Source of the DNA: Bacteroidota bacterium | Lineage (GTDB): Bacteria; Bacteroidota; Bacteroidia; Bacteroidales; P3 | Assembly: GCA_017860255.1 (NCBI GenBank) | Contig: JAFNAR010000005.1 | Span: 1 to 64,000, forward strand | Length of the DNA stretch: 64,000 nt | Direction: 5' to 3' | Shown here: piece by piece, positions 53,711-63,399 of the stretch | Layout of the letters: every line of letters starts with the position of its first letter | How positions within the stretch are numbered: position 1 is the first letter of the stretch | Notes under the pieces: model-generated | What the model was told of the DNA's origin: nothing | Databases searched by the model: none | Seen by the model: the letters and a program-made list of their open reading frames with translations, nothing else | Position numbers and translations under genes: made by a program

Positions 53711-54626
53711 ATGGATATGAAAAATATTATCTTTTTTATCCTATTTCTATTTACATATACTTTTTCATTTTCTCAGGCTCAAATTCCTAATTCAAGTTTT
53801 GAGAATTGGTCAGAAGTTAATGGGTGTTACGAATTAGATAATTGGTACTCATTTAATATTCTTTCAACCCAATATCCTCAAATGGGTACCCTTAGAAGCA
53901 CAGATGCATACGATGGTAATTACTCTTTAAGATTAGTGTCTTCTCCCATTGATATACCTGATTATAATCTTTATGACACTCTTAGGTAGTTTGTCTTTGG
54001 TTGATGGTCCACATGATGGGGATAGCTATACAGATAGACCAAATTATTGTTCCTTCTATTTTAAATACTATCCTTCAACATTGGCTCCTGAAATAATTGA
54101 TACTGCGTATTTCTTTATCAAATTTGATAAACAAGGTAATAATGTAGGCTATGCACATTGGTTATATGCAGGAGCAGAAGTAAATACATGGACAAAGGTT
54201 ACTCTAAGCATAAATTATTATAATAATGAAACACCTGATTCTGTTTTTGTTAATTTTACTTCAAGTTTAAATAGGTTTGTTAAAAGTCATGAAAGTGTGT
54301 CAGTGCATTTCTTAAATGCTATTGGAAATGAGTTAAGAGTGGATAAATTAGAATTATTTAATCAAGTTGCTTTGCCAGAAGAGGCAGAAAACATAAATGA
54401 GATTTCAATTTATCCTAATCCTTGCAAAGAAGATCTGAATTTGATTTTCAATAACAATAACCCTGAAAACCTGATTTACTCAATATACGATGTAACAGGA
54501 AAGAAAATTAAGGGTGATGCTGTTAGAGATACAAAAATCAGCACAAGAGATCTTAATTCAGGTTTCTATATTTTGGAATTAACCAAAAATGGATACTCCG
54601 TAAGACAAAAGTTTATAGTTAAATAG
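53711..54626 (+). pseudogene. Frameshifted T9SS-secreted protein (PCMD-like domain plus sorting tail)
   Basis: Two frames together give one secreted protein of about 300 residues. The first part has a signal peptide and an NSSFENWSE start (QAQIPNSSFENW), then RSTDAYDGNYSLRLVSS, and stops at a TAG (53987-53989). The continuation is in the +1 frame: GSLSLVDGPHDGDSYTDRP, YFKYYPSTLAPEIIDTAYF, then a type IX sorting tail (EISIYPNPCKEDLNLIFNNN..., ending YSVRQKFIVK). The break is near 53981-53989, at CTT AGG TAG, where skipping one base restores the frame. It is probably a one-base insertion; programmed shifting is less likely. The fold resembles PCMD-type carbohydrate-binding proteins, tentatively. 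Confidence 0.8.
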
Positions 54627-54686
54627 ACACAGTAAATTTTTCTCAATATATATGTTCTAATGATAATCTTTATTTGTCAATAGAAT

Positions 54687-54731
54687 AAAAAAAGGTTTCA
54701 GAGTAGATTAATATCACTGAAACCTTTTTTT
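54687..54731. terminator. Bidirectional terminator
   Basis: AAAAAAGGTTTCAG pairs with CTGAAACCTTTTTT across a 15-base loop. It separates the T9SS gene and the convergent phosphoesterase gene. Confidence 0.9.
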
Positions 54732-54774
54732 ATTAAATACATTTTTATTCTATGTATTTAATTCAAGTTATCTA

Positions 54775-56106
54775 TTAATAACGCATTGAGTCTTCCGCCA
54801 TTTTGGTTACAACTTCATTTTGGTAGTTGTAAAGTTTAACGTATGTTTTTGAAGAAGCATCTGAGTTTTGAGGAGTAATTACAATAAAATTCATTGTTGT
54901 TGGAGCTACATTATTATTATCAATCCAAGTACCAGAATTTGCATAAATTGATTTTTGACCATTATGGTTATCTGATGCGATGATTTTAGCATCATGAGTA
55001 TGTCCAAAGATTACAATTCTTTTATTTGAGTTAGGATTTAAAAAATATTGATTCTTTGCTTGGTTGTCCGATTCAGCTGTTAAAGCAGAATTGGCAATTG
55101 CCTGAGCAGTAGGAATGTTTACTTCAACATGATTAAGTGCTTGTCTTTGACTCCATGTGTCTTGAATACCCTTGTATAGATTAACATCTATAACACCACC
55201 TGGTGTTGCTTGGAAAGGTAATAAATCATTTATGGAATAACTGCCAGTGAATCCATCAACATTGGTTACAATAATGTTTTCGTCAAATTTATTTTCTATT
55301 GGTAGATATTTTATAGCCCATTGCCAAAGGTTCCAATATTTTAATAATAGGATTTGACTTTCATCTCCTGAGATGCTTTGAGGAGCAACAGGCATGGTAT
55401 CACCAGCTGTATGGCAGTCTTGTACATGATGAAGAGCTGCTATTCTTGTAAAGAAATATCCAGGAGGTAGTATGCTTCCTGGTGCTATATCTTGATTTGA
55501 AATTGGGTCAGGAGCACAGAAGAAATTATAGCGGTGTCCATGTTCAATTGCAAGTACAGGCATATCTGCTGGGGTGTATGTACCTAATCCTAATTCGTTA
55601 TCTCTTGCTTGATTTATTCCAGGGAAAATAAGACTAACATTCTCAGGGGTAATGGTTAAATCATGGTTGCCTGGAACATAAGTAACTAATATGTTTCCTT
55701 CTTGAATTATAGAGTTAATGGCATCAACCACACCTTTATTGGCTAAGGCAATACGTTGAACAAAGTCAGATTGATTATTTCCTTCATAAGTGTTTACTGT
55801 GGCAGGAACATACCATTCATCAAGTAAATCTCCTGCAATAACAAGTTCTTTAACATTTGAAGAGGCTTTAACTTTGTATAGCATCTTTTCAAGTGATTTA
55901 AGATTGTTTTTGCATTCAGCATAATCGAGATTTGCACCAAGATGTATATCACTAATCACAACAATCATGTTTTTCTCAGTACCCCCATTGCTAAAAGGGT
56001 TTATTGTTGTAGAAGTTGTTGTTGCATCATCTTTATCGCATGAAGCAAACATGCCAATGATTAGCATCAAGAAAAATGAATTTAATAACCTTGTAGTAAA
56101 TTTCAT
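54775..56106 (-). CDS. Calcineurin-like metallophosphoesterase lipoprotein
   Basis: The 443-residue lipoprotein has lipobox FASCD with Cys23 and a Thr-rich linker. It then has all five metallophosphoesterase blocks: ISDIHLG (Asp53, His55), AGDLLDEW (91-98), PGNHDL (145-150), IEHGHRYNF and FGHTHDAKI. It should bind two metal ions at the cell surface or in the periplasm. The substrate is unknown; relatives include UDP-diacylglucosamine hydrolase-like and phosphatase proteins. The TDD-type residue DEWY after GDLL recalls the LpxH/UDP-sugar group, but the length and export argue against LpxH. Leader of about 135 nt. Confidence 0.88.
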   Translation of the reverse strand: MKFTTRLLNSFFLMLIIGMFASCDKDDATTTSTTINPFSNGGTEKNMIVVISDIHLGANLDYAECKNNLKSLEKMLYKVKASSNVKELVIAGDLLDEWYVPATVNTYEGNNQSDFVQRIALANKGVVDAINSIIQEGNILVTYVPGNHDLTITPENVSLIFPGINQARDNELGLGTYTPADMPVLAIEHGHRYNFFCAPDPISNQDIAPGSILPPGYFFTRIAALHHVQDCHTAGDTMPVAPQSISGDESQILLLKYWNLWQWAIKYLPIENKFDENIIVTNVDGFTGSYSINDLLPFQATPGGVIDVNLYKGIQDTWSQRQALNHVEVNIPTAQAIANSALTAESDNQAKNQYFLNPNSNKRIVIFGHTHDAKIIASDNHNGQKSIYANSGTWIDNNNVAPTTMNFIVITPQNSDASSKTYVKLYNYQNEVVTKMAEDSMRY

Positions 56107-56248
56107 GGTAATTTGTTTTAAATTTTTCCTACTCTTAAAGCTTTTCGGAATCCGCTATTATAAATTTCTAATAAATATCTTATTTCTCAATTTATACCAT
56201 TTAAAATGTTTTGTTGAATAATTATAGTTGCTATATGTTTTAATTCAA

Positions 56249-56256
56249 CAAATATA
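56249..56256 (-). promoter_or_regulatory. -7 element of the phosphoesterase gene
   Basis: TATATTTG on the minus strand. The remaining part of 56107-56413 is AT-rich with no recognised element. Confidence 0.5.
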
Positions 56257-56413
56257 CAATTTTACTAAATATAAACTTAAAATATTCGTAAATAAATATC
56301 ATGTAATTGATTCAATATTTAATTTAATTATTGATAACTAAATTTATATATTGAAATTTTATTAGTTATTTTTGTACAATCACTAATAATTAAAAGGGAG
56401 GAAAGAAGTTTTT

Positions 56414-58147
56414 TTACTGCTTCTTATACCAAAAAAATGCTTGATTTTGTTTGCGTTTGCCTTCAAGGGTTTTCTCAACAAAAATCTTTTCTTTGGTCAT
56501 AATATTAATTCCAGTATAATACATTTCTGTTGAAATTGTCATTGGAGTAGGTGTGAAGTCTTGCACCTGCTCCAATTTATATCCCAATTGTTTGGTCTTT
56601 TGAGCAAGTGAACTCATGTCTTTCAATGTACACAAAGGATGTGAAGAAATGAAGTAGGGGATAAGCTGTTGTTTCAGATTATATTTCTTATTTAAATCAT
56701 CAAAAGTATGTTTTAGAGAAATAAATTGATTGAAAGAAGGTTTTCGCATCAAGTTTAAAACCTTGTCTTCTGTGTGTTCTGGTGCTACTTTCAAGCGTCC
56801 AGAAATATGATGTTGAAATACTGTTTCAAAATATTCTTTTGTATGGTATTTCTTTTCTTTATCCTTGTCAATGACAATAAATAAATCATATCTCAATCCA
56901 CTTCCAACAAATGCTTTCTTAATATATGGTAATGCTCTAACTTTTTGATATAAATCTAAAAGAGGTTTATGGTCAAAGTTTAAGTTATTACAAATGTTCG
57001 GAAAAATACATGAGGGCTTAGAACAATTTTGACATATTTTCAAGTCAATGCCTTTCATCCTGTACATATTTGCAGAAGGAGCTCCTAAATCGCTTAAATA
57101 ACCTTTGAAATCTTTGTCTTGTGAAATTAAATCAATCTCTTTCAAAATTGAGTCTTCACTTCTTGAAATAATTTGTTTGCCCTGATGAGCAGCAATGGTA
57201 CAAAAAGAACATCCTCCAAAACAACCTCGATGAATATTTACAGAATATTTAATCATTTCAAAGGCTGAAATATTCCCTCTTTTTGCGTATTTTGGATGTG
57301 GTTTTCTTTCGTAAGGTAAGTCAAACGATTTATCAAGGTCTGAGGATGAGAAATCAGGATTAAATGGATTAATAATAACATAATCCTCACTATGTTTTTG
57401 AACCAGTCTTTCTCCAATAATCTTATTTGATGTTTTTTCAATTTGAAGAATGGAATCAGCCTGCTTATGCTTGCTTTTCAAACAATCCTCATATGAAGGA
57501 AGTTCAATTGTTTTCCAGGCATCATTCTTTGGAATATCTTTTGAAATAAATCCTGTTTGATATATATCTTTTATATCATTAATCTTTTCACCTTTTCCCA
57601 AACGCTTTGCAATTTCCACAATTGTTTTTTCTCCCATTCCATAAACAAGCATATCTGCTTTGCTGTCAATCAAAATGGAAGGCTTCAAGCTGTCTGACCA
57701 GTAATCATAATGAGCATTTCTTCTCATTGAGGCTTCAATTCCTCCAAGAATTACTGGTGTATTGGGATATAGTTCTTTAAGAATATTGGAGTAAACAATT
57801 GTTGCATAATCAGGACGGTAACCAGCTTCACCTCCGGGAGTGTAGGCATCATCGCTTCTTTTTCTTTTTAATGCAGTGTAATGGTTCACCATTGAGTCCA
57901 TAACTCCTGCACTTACTCCAAAAAACAAACGTGGCTGTCCTAATTTTTTGAAATCTCTAAGGTCATCTCTCCAATTGGGTTGTGGAATAATTGCAACTCT
58001 GTAACCGGAGTTTTCAAGCACTCTTCCAATTACTGCATGTCCAAAGCTGGGATGATCAACATAAGCATCGCCACTGACGATAATTACATCTACATAATCC
58101 CACCCAAGGTTTTCAATTTCTTTTTTTGTTATTGGAAGAAAGGACAT
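56414..58147 (-). CDS. YgiQ-family radical SAM protein
   Basis: The 577-residue protein belongs to the YgiQ family (UPF0313). An N-terminal cobalamin-type/Rossmann region with VIIVSGDAYVDHPSFGHAVI (21-40) and GGIEASMRRNAHYDYW (135-150) precedes the radical SAM core: HRGCFGGCSFC with Cys309, Cys313 and Cys316 as [4Fe-4S] ligands, the typical CxxxCxxC of the superfamily. A cysteine-rich segment CQNCSKPSCIFPNIC follows, about 70 residues later. The substrate of YgiQ is not established. It is a single gene, with its own promoter at 58211. Confidence 0.93.
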   Translation of the reverse strand: MSFLPITKKEIENLGWDYVDVIIVSGDAYVDHPSFGHAVIGRVLENSGYRVAIIPQPNWRDDLRDFKKLGQPRLFFGVSAGVMDSMVNHYTALKRKRSDDAYTPGGEAGYRPDYATIVYSNILKELYPNTPVILGGIEASMRRNAHYDYWSDSLKPSILIDSKADMLVYGMGEKTIVEIAKRLGKGEKINDIKDIYQTGFISKDIPKNDAWKTIELPSYEDCLKSKHKQADSILQIEKTSNKIIGERLVQKHSEDYVIINPFNPDFSSSDLDKSFDLPYERKPHPKYAKRGNISAFEMIKYSVNIHRGCFGGCSFCTIAAHQGKQIISRSEDSILKEIDLISQDKDFKGYLSDLGAPSANMYRMKGIDLKICQNCSKPSCIFPNICNNLNFDHKPLLDLYQKVRALPYIKKAFVGSGLRYDLFIVIDKDKEKKYHTKEYFETVFQHHISGRLKVAPEHTEDKVLNLMRKPSFNQFISLKHTFDDLNKKYNLKQQLIPYFISSHPLCTLKDMSSLAQKTKQLGYKLEQVQDFTPTPMTISTEMYYTGINIMTKEKIFVEKTLEGKRKQNQAFFWYKKQ

Positions 58148-58210
58148 ATTAATATTAATTTTTTTTAATGTAGAACTAACGAAAGAATATTGTATTTATT
58201 ATAATTCATG

Positions 58211-58218
58211 CAAATATA
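58211..58218 (-). promoter_or_regulatory. -7 element of the ygiQ gene
   Basis: TATATTTG on the minus strand, 64 bases before the start. Confidence 0.5.
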
Positions 58219-58243
58219 TGAATAAAAAAGGGCGTATTAAAAA

Positions 58244-58284
58244 TGAAGTGCACCCCAAAAGTTAGACAAAAAACTTTTGGGGTT
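58244..58284 (-). terminator. Hairpin fused to an IS3-like terminal sequence
   Basis: ACCCCAAAAGTT (58252-58263) pairs with AACTTTTGGGGT (58272-58283). It lies just after the minus-strand T9SS gene (stop at 58306) and probably ends its transcript. The left half, TGAAGTGCACCCCAAAAG..., resembles the terminal repeat of IS3-family insertion sequences (see findings). Confidence 0.6.
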
Positions 58285-58305
58285 TATTATTTATGTTGTG
58301 TGATT

Positions 58306-59436
58306 TTATCCCTTTACAATCTTATATTCACCAATTCCCTTTTCTGTAATTAGTTTAAGGATATATATTCCGTTATTTAGGTTAGAAACGTCAATAGTAG
58401 TTTTCTTTGGAGAGTTTTCTTGTCTTATGATTCTCCTTCCAAGAGAATCATAAACTTCAATACTATCTATCTTTTCACTGCATTCAATATTTAAATCATT
58501 GCTTACTGGGTTTGGATAAATATTTATTTCAGTATTTCCTGTAACCATATTTAATCCAAGAGTTTGAACACTCTTTTCTTCTCCATAAAGTTTGTTTCCA
58601 TCAACCACTATATATGCTTTATATTTATAGATTGTGTATGGAGAAAGCTCTGTTAGAGCTAATGAAAAGTTATCGTCAATTACATTAGCAATATCAACAG
58701 ATTGTAAGCTTTCATCTGTTTCTGCTTTCCATTCAAATCCTTGGGAAGATATTATATCTGTTCCTCTTGTTATGGTAGCATTAAGTGTTGTTGCTCTGTT
58801 TTGAAGATTGGTAGCATCAAGAGTAGTTACACTTGAAGGAGTATTGCTACTACTCATAACGCTAATATCATCTAAATCGAGACTCTGTTCATCAGAGCAA
58901 TTAAAGTGTCTCCAAGCTATATATACTTGTTGATTATTATAAGCCGAAAGGTCAATATTTCTTTCAAGCCATGTGCGATTAGGGTTTGCTGCTGTTAGTG
59001 TTTCTTCAAATAATAGAGTGAAGTCAGAAGAATTGGTTCCTGTTGTAGATATATAAACTCCATAATGCTCTGCTGGATAGGTGGGAGAGGAGCATACATA
59101 GTACTTTAAACTTGCGTTTGTTTCCAAGCTTATTTGTGGAGTTATTAGCCAATTGTCGGGAGTAAGAACAACATTTGCCCACCAAGATCGTGAAGTAATA
59201 ATTCCCATACTTCCATTATTACCAAGAGGATTATTGCCACTGTAACCATATGCAGTATACCAGATATTAGAATCACCGTCTGCATCAATATTTGTCCAAC
59301 CAGAAGGAATCGATTGATTTAAAAACGTCCCATCGAAATTTTCGCTAAAAATTACCGTTTGTCCCATTGCTGAAATTCCAGCAAACATTATAAGTCCAAA
59401 TATTGCTAATAAAGAAATTTGTAATTTTTTTGTCAT
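58306..59436 (-). CDS. T9SS-secreted cleaved-adhesin (choice-of-anchor J) protein
   Basis: The 376-residue protein has a signal peptide (MTKKLQISLLAIFGLIMFAG, cleavage near MGQ). A cleaved-adhesin-type beta-sandwich follows (about 28-195: SENFDGTFLNQSIPSGWTNI, TPDNWLITPQISL, VYIAWRHFNCSDEQSLDLDDI), then a fibronectin-like segment (about 200-290). A type A sorting tail ends it (INIYPNPVSNDLNIEC, then NLNNGIYILKLITEKG). Such domains occur in gingipain-associated adhesins and many secreted enzymes. It is probably surface-bound or shed. It is co-transcribed with the upstream paralogue, 25 bases apart. Confidence 0.88.
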   Translation of the reverse strand: MTKKLQISLLAIFGLIMFAGISAMGQTVIFSENFDGTFLNQSIPSGWTNIDADGDSNIWYTAYGYSGNNPLGNNGSMGIITSRSWWANVVLTPDNWLITPQISLETNASLKYYVCSSPTYPAEHYGVYISTTGTNSSDFTLLFEETLTAANPNRTWLERNIDLSAYNNQQVYIAWRHFNCSDEQSLDLDDISVMSSSNTPSSVTTLDATNLQNRATTLNATITRGTDIISSQGFEWKAETDESLQSVDIANVIDDNFSLALTELSPYTIYKYKAYIVVDGNKLYGEEKSVQTLGLNMVTGNTEINIYPNPVSNDLNIECSEKIDSIEVYDSLGRRIIRQENSPKKTTIDVSNLNNGIYILKLITEKGIGEYKIVKG

Positions 59437-59461
59437 AGATTAATTATTTTATAGTGTGCTA

Positions 59462-60376
59462 CTATTCCTTCACAATCTTATATTCCCCAATTCCTTTTTC
59501 TGTAATCAGTTTTAGAATATATATTCCGTTATTAAGATTAGAAACATCAATATCGTTAGTCTTTTTAGTACACATTACTTCTTTGCCCAAAACATCATAT
59601 AGAATTACATTCTCAACATTCTCCATAGTTTCTATATTCAAAGCATTGCTAACAGGGTTAGGATAAACTTTTGCTACAATTTCTTCTCTTTTTATATCTT
59701 CTATCACAAGAGTAAAATAAGGACAAGCATAGTTGGTATTTACAATATCTGTATAGCTTATCGAATCATCATACAATATATAGTCTATTACCCGCCAATT
59801 CTTATTTGTGGCAATAGTGTCACAGCAAGATGAAGTGCCGGGATTTGTCAATGAACCACTTTTTATTTCGACAGCGGCAATTCCGCTCCCTAGATTTTGT
59901 GGAAGTTGATGAAATATACTATCTAAGCCGCAGGCAGAAAGATTATTATTATAACAAGAAATATAGTTTAAATTAGGGATTCCACTTACTTTTATTGATG
60001 AAATATCATTATTATAGCAAATCAAACTTATTAATTCACTATTATTAGAAACATCTATGCCTTTTATTCGTAATGAATTGTCACTGCAATAAAACGCGTA
60101 CAAGTTTCCATAAATCCTCATAGTTGAACTTTGGGCATAGTGATTTGTAGTACCATACCAAGAAGAATCAGCACTAATAGTTCTTTCATAAGTTCCGCTT
60201 ACAATTTTTATTCCAGTATTAGGGCCAGACCAAAAATCAATAGATATTGAATCTCCTGGTGTAACGTTTAGTTCAATCCAATGGTTCATATTAACGTTTT
60301 GTCCTATTACTGAAAGTGTAGCAAACATTATTAAGCAAGATAGTACTAAACAGGAAATTTGTAATTTTTTTGTCAT
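59462..60376 (-). CDS. T9SS-secreted leucine-rich-repeat-like protein
   Basis: The 304-residue protein shares its signal peptide (MTKKLQISCLVLSCLIMFA) and its last 60 residues (VYPNPVSNALNIETM..., NLNNGIYILKLITEKG) with the downstream neighbour. The middle is unrelated: a beta-rich start (MNHWIELNVTPGDSISIDF) and short leucine-rich-like repeats (SNNSELISLICYNNDISSIK, then GIPNLNYISCYNNNLSACGL). It is the promoter-proximal gene of the pair (-7 box at 60420). The ligand is unknown. The pattern suggests that export ends are shared while the cargo is exchanged. Confidence 0.85.
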   Translation of the reverse strand: MTKKLQISCLVLSCLIMFATLSVIGQNVNMNHWIELNVTPGDSISIDFWSGPNTGIKIVSGTYERTISADSSWYGTTNHYAQSSTMRIYGNLYAFYCSDNSLRIKGIDVSNNSELISLICYNNDISSIKVSGIPNLNYISCYNNNLSACGLDSIFHQLPQNLGSGIAAVEIKSGSLTNPGTSSCCDTIATNKNWRVIDYILYDDSISYTDIVNTNYACPYFTLVIEDIKREEIVAKVYPNPVSNALNIETMENVENVILYDVLGKEVMCTKKTNDIDVSNLNNGIYILKLITEKGIGEYKIVKE

Positions 60377-60419
60377 AGAATTATATTTTTTTTATTTGTT
60401 GAAACTATATATTATGGCA

Positions 60420-60427
60420 CAAAGTTA
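60420..60427 (-). promoter_or_regulatory. -7 element of the tandem T9SS genes
   Basis: The minus strand reads TAACTTTG, 44 bases before the ATG at 60376. Confidence 0.55.
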
Positions 60428-60497
60428 AATTAATTTATTTAATATCTGCAAAATATTTAGAAATAATTTTTAAAATTGTTTAGTGAAAAATAAACAA

Positions 60498-60560
60498 GAC
60501 TTATTTTGAAATAAGTCTGATATATTTTGAAATATACTTGATATATTTTTATTTATAAAA
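60498..60560. repeat. Three-unit 21-bp direct array (GATATATTTT family)
   Basis: Units at 60498-60518, 60519-60539 and 60540-60560 start GACTTATTTTGAA, GATATATTTTGAA and GATATATTTTTAT. It is related to 10891-10953 but more diverged. The rest of 60377-60729 holds a promoter, the hutH terminator and a short-period repeat; no gene was seen. Confidence 0.75.
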
Positions 60561-60605
60561 GGACTTTTTTGTAGAAAATAAAGAATATAATTTATAGAAA
60601 ATAAA

Positions 60606-60636
60606 AAGCAAGGACTTAAATACTAAATCCTTGCTT
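60606..60636 (-). terminator. Terminator after hutH
   Basis: AAGCAAGGA (60606-60614) pairs with TCCTTGCTT (60628-60636). On the minus strand the stem is followed by a T-rich run. It lies about 95 bases after the hutH stop codon. Confidence 0.8.
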
Positions 60637-60694
60637 AATTTTATTTGTTATTTTATATAGTAGTAAAATATGATTTATGAGACAGCCTCTAAAA

Positions 60695-60726
60695 TTAACC
60701 GTTAACCATTAATCATTAACCATTAA
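60695..60726. repeat. Short-period TTAACCATTAA repeat
   Basis: Four imperfect copies of TTAACCATTAA/TTAATCA follow one another directly after the hutH stop codon. Their significance is unknown. Confidence 0.6.
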
Positions 60727-60729
60727 AAT

Positions 60730-62235
60730 CTATTCTTCAACAATTTCTATGTTTTCAAGAAATTCAACGCTCTTATGCATTAGTTTATACATAATTTCGT
60801 CTTCCTTAACAAAATTAACTTCCTTGCGGTATTCTTCAACAAATGATTCAATTGCATCAGATGATTTTAAACCTGTTTTTTGTTTTCTAAATTCAAGTGC
60901 TTGTGTAGCATTGAAAAGTTCAATTGCAAGAATTTTTTCAGTGTTGTTTACAACTCTATAAAGTTTTGTTGCAGCATTTGAACCAAATGAAACATGATCT
61001 TCTTGTCCTTGTGATGAATCAATTGTGTCAACTGAGGCTGGTGTACATAATTGTTTTGATTGAGAAACAATTGATGCTTGTGTATATTGAGGAATCATAA
61101 AACCAGAGTTCAATCCTGGATTAGCAACCAAGAATGAAGGAAGGTCTCTCTTTCCTGCAATTAGTTGATAAGTTCTTCTTTCTGAAATTGAACCAAGTTC
61201 AGCAACTGCAATAGCTAAATAGTCAAGATTAATTGCAAGAGGTTGACCATGGAAGTTTCCTGCTGAAATAACTTCATCAAGTTCAGGGAAAACAGTTGGG
61301 TTATCAGTAACTGAGTTTATTTCTGTTGTGATAACACTTGCTACCCAACCAATGGCATCTTTTGAAGCTCCATGAACTTGTGGAACACAACGGAATGAAT
61401 ATGGGTCTTGAACATGTTGTTTCTTTTGTTTAATGATTTCGCTTCCTTCCAAAAATTCTCTAATATTTTTAGCCGTTTCAATTTGTCCTTTATGAGGTCT
61501 AACTTGATGAATTGGATCAAAGAAAGGTTCAATTCTTCCATCAAATGCTTCCAAAGAAACACACATAATAAGGTCAGCAAGGAATGAAAGTTTTTGAGCT
61601 TTCAAAATACACCAAACTGCATAAGCACTCATAAATTGAGTTCCATTTAAAAGTGCCAAACCTTCTTTTGATTTTAATTCAATCGGTTTCCATCCAAATT
61701 TCTCGTTTATTTCTTCTGCATTATAACGTTCTCCTTCATAATAAACTTCTCCCAATCCTAAAAGAGGTAAGCACATATGAGCAAGTGGAGCTAAGTCACC
61801 TGATGCTCCAAGAGAACCTTGTTGATAAACAACTGGGTAAACTCCTTCATTGTAGAAAGCAATCAAACGTTCAATTGTTACAAGTTGAGCTCCTGAATTA
61901 CCATAAGAAAGTGATTGAACTTTGTTTAAAAGCATAATTTTTACAATTTCTTCTGGAACTTCTTCTCCCATACCACAAGCATGAGACATAACCAAATTCT
62001 TTTGAAGTTGAGAAAGTTCTTCTTTGCTGATAGATATATTGCATAAAGAACCAAATCCAGTTGTTACACCATAAATAGGTTCTTTTTGGTTTTCCATTTT
62101 CTTATCAAGATAGTTCCTGCAATTGTTTATTCTTTCTTTTGCATCATCTGATAACTCCAATTTTGTGTTGGAATTTAATATTTTTTCAACTTGTTTTAGT
62201 GTTAGTTTCTTAGCACTGATTTTATGTGTTGCCAT
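60730..62235 (-). CDS. hutH: Histidine ammonia-lyase
   Basis: The enzyme converts L-histidine to urocanate and ammonia, the first step of histidine degradation. The 501-residue protein has the MIO-forming tripeptide Ala144-Ser145-Gly146 in QQGSLGASGDLAPLAH, the tyrosine motif YGVTTGFGSL (55-64) and DNPTVFPELDE. Length and motifs are normal for HutH, and the closely related tyrosine/phenylalanine lyases are less likely. No hutU, hutI or ftcD genes lie in the window, so the pathway is split up. The gene follows ruvB by 48 bases and may share its transcript. Confidence 0.94.
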   Translation of the reverse strand: MATHKISAKKLTLKQVEKILNSNTKLELSDDAKERINNCRNYLDKKMENQKEPIYGVTTGFGSLCNISISKEELSQLQKNLVMSHACGMGEEVPEEIVKIMLLNKVQSLSYGNSGAQLVTIERLIAFYNEGVYPVVYQQGSLGASGDLAPLAHMCLPLLGLGEVYYEGERYNAEEINEKFGWKPIELKSKEGLALLNGTQFMSAYAVWCILKAQKLSFLADLIMCVSLEAFDGRIEPFFDPIHQVRPHKGQIETAKNIREFLEGSEIIKQKKQHVQDPYSFRCVPQVHGASKDAIGWVASVITTEINSVTDNPTVFPELDEVISAGNFHGQPLAINLDYLAIAVAELGSISERRTYQLIAGKRDLPSFLVANPGLNSGFMIPQYTQASIVSQSKQLCTPASVDTIDSSQGQEDHVSFGSNAATKLYRVVNNTEKILAIELFNATQALEFRKQKTGLKSSDAIESFVEEYRKEVNFVKEDEIMYKLMHKSVEFLENIEIVEE

Positions 62236-62283
62236 ATATTTTATTGTTTTTTATTTTATTATTATTGTTTTTTTTCTAATTTT

Positions 62284-63318
62284 TTATTCAAATAAGCTAC
62301 CAATTTCTCCTTGTTTGTTTGGATAGTTCTTGCCAAGATGTTGATATGCCAGTGGTGTTGCTTCTCTTCCTCTTGAAGTTCGCATTAGAAAACCTTCTTG
62401 AATCAGGAATGGTTCATATACTTCTTCAATTGTTCCAGCATCTTCGCCAACAGCAGTTGCAATGGTTGTTAGTCCAACAGGTCCTCCCTTAAATTTATCA
62501 ATAATTGCTGAAAGAATTCTATTATCCATTTCATCCAGTCCATTTTTATCAACATTTAATGCCAATAGTGCCATTTGAGCAATTTCCAATGTAATGGTTC
62601 CATTGCCTTTTATTTGTGCAAAATCTCTAACTCTTCTAAGTAAAAGATTGGCAATACGAGGAGTTCCTCTACTCCTCCTGGCAATTTCTTCCGATGCATT
62701 GTCTTCAATTGGAGTGTTTAGAATATTAGCAGAACGTTTTATGATTTTATTAAGAGTATCGTGATTGTAGTATTGCAAGCGAGAGGTTATTCCAAAACGA
62801 GAACGGAGTGGTGCAGTTAGTAGTCCAGATCGAGTTGTAGCTCCAATAAGAGTGAAAGGGCTAAGAGCAATTTGAACACTTCGTGCATTTGGTCCAGATT
62901 CAATTAAAATATCTATTTTGTAATCTTCCATTGCAGAATAAAGGTATTCTTCAACAACAGGACTTAAACGATGTATTTCGTCAATAAATAAAACATCATT
63001 TTCTTCCAAATTAGTTAAAATTCCTGCCAATTCTCCTGGTTTATCCAAAACAGGACCTGATGTTAGTTTTAAATTTACTCCAAGCTCATTTGCAATTATA
63101 TGAGAAAGGGTTGTTTTCCCTAATCCAGGAGGTCCGTGTAAAAGGACATGATCCAAGCTTTCATTCCTTTCCTTCGCAGCCTGAACAAAAATTTTAAGGT
63201 TTTCTATAATTTGAGGTTGACCTGCAAAACTATCGAAATGTAAAGGCCTTAAAGCTCTTTCAAAGTCTTTTTCAGTATTGTTTAGTCTTGAAGGATTGGG
63301 ATCCAAATTCTCGTTCAT
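62284..63318 (-). CDS. ruvB: Holliday junction branch migration ATPase RuvB
   Basis: RuvB is the motor that moves Holliday junctions with RuvA. The 344-residue protein has Walker [10 protein letters not shown] (62-70), Walker [13 protein letters not shown], the sensor 1 segment [20 protein letters not shown] and the C-terminal winged helix with [19 protein letters not shown]. Length and start are standard. It is divergent from the universal stress protein gene, and the region between (146 bases) has a good promoter only for the latter. ruvA and ruvC are not in the window. Confidence 0.96.
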   Translation of the reverse strand: MNENLDPNPSRLNNTEKDFERALRPLHFDSFAGQPQIIENLKIFVQAAKERNESLDHVLLHGPPGLGKTTLSHIIANELGVNLKLTSGPVLDKPGELAGILTNLEENDVLFIDEIHRLSPVVEEYLYSAMEDYKIDILIESGPNARSVQIALSPFTLIGATTRSGLLTAPLRSRFGITSRLQYYNHDTLNKIIKRSANILNTPIEDNASEEIARRSRGTPRIANLLLRRVRDFAQIKGNGTITLEIAQMALLALNVDKNGLDEMDNRILSAIIDKFKGGPVGLTTIATAVGEDAGTIEEVYEPFLIQEGFLMRTSRGREATPLAYQHLGKNYPNKQGEIGSLFE

Positions 63319-63366
63319 ACAAAATAATTACGAAATAATTTTTGTTTTTTAAATTTTATGCCTATA

Positions 63367-63399
63367 TTTGCCAAAAATTATATTGGAAAATTATATTTG
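63367..63399 (+). promoter_or_regulatory. Promoter of the universal stress protein gene
   Basis: TTTG (63367-63370) lies 21 bases before TATATTTG (63392-63399). A second TATATTTG at 63363-63370 overlaps the first element, so two start sites are possible. Confidence 0.6.
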
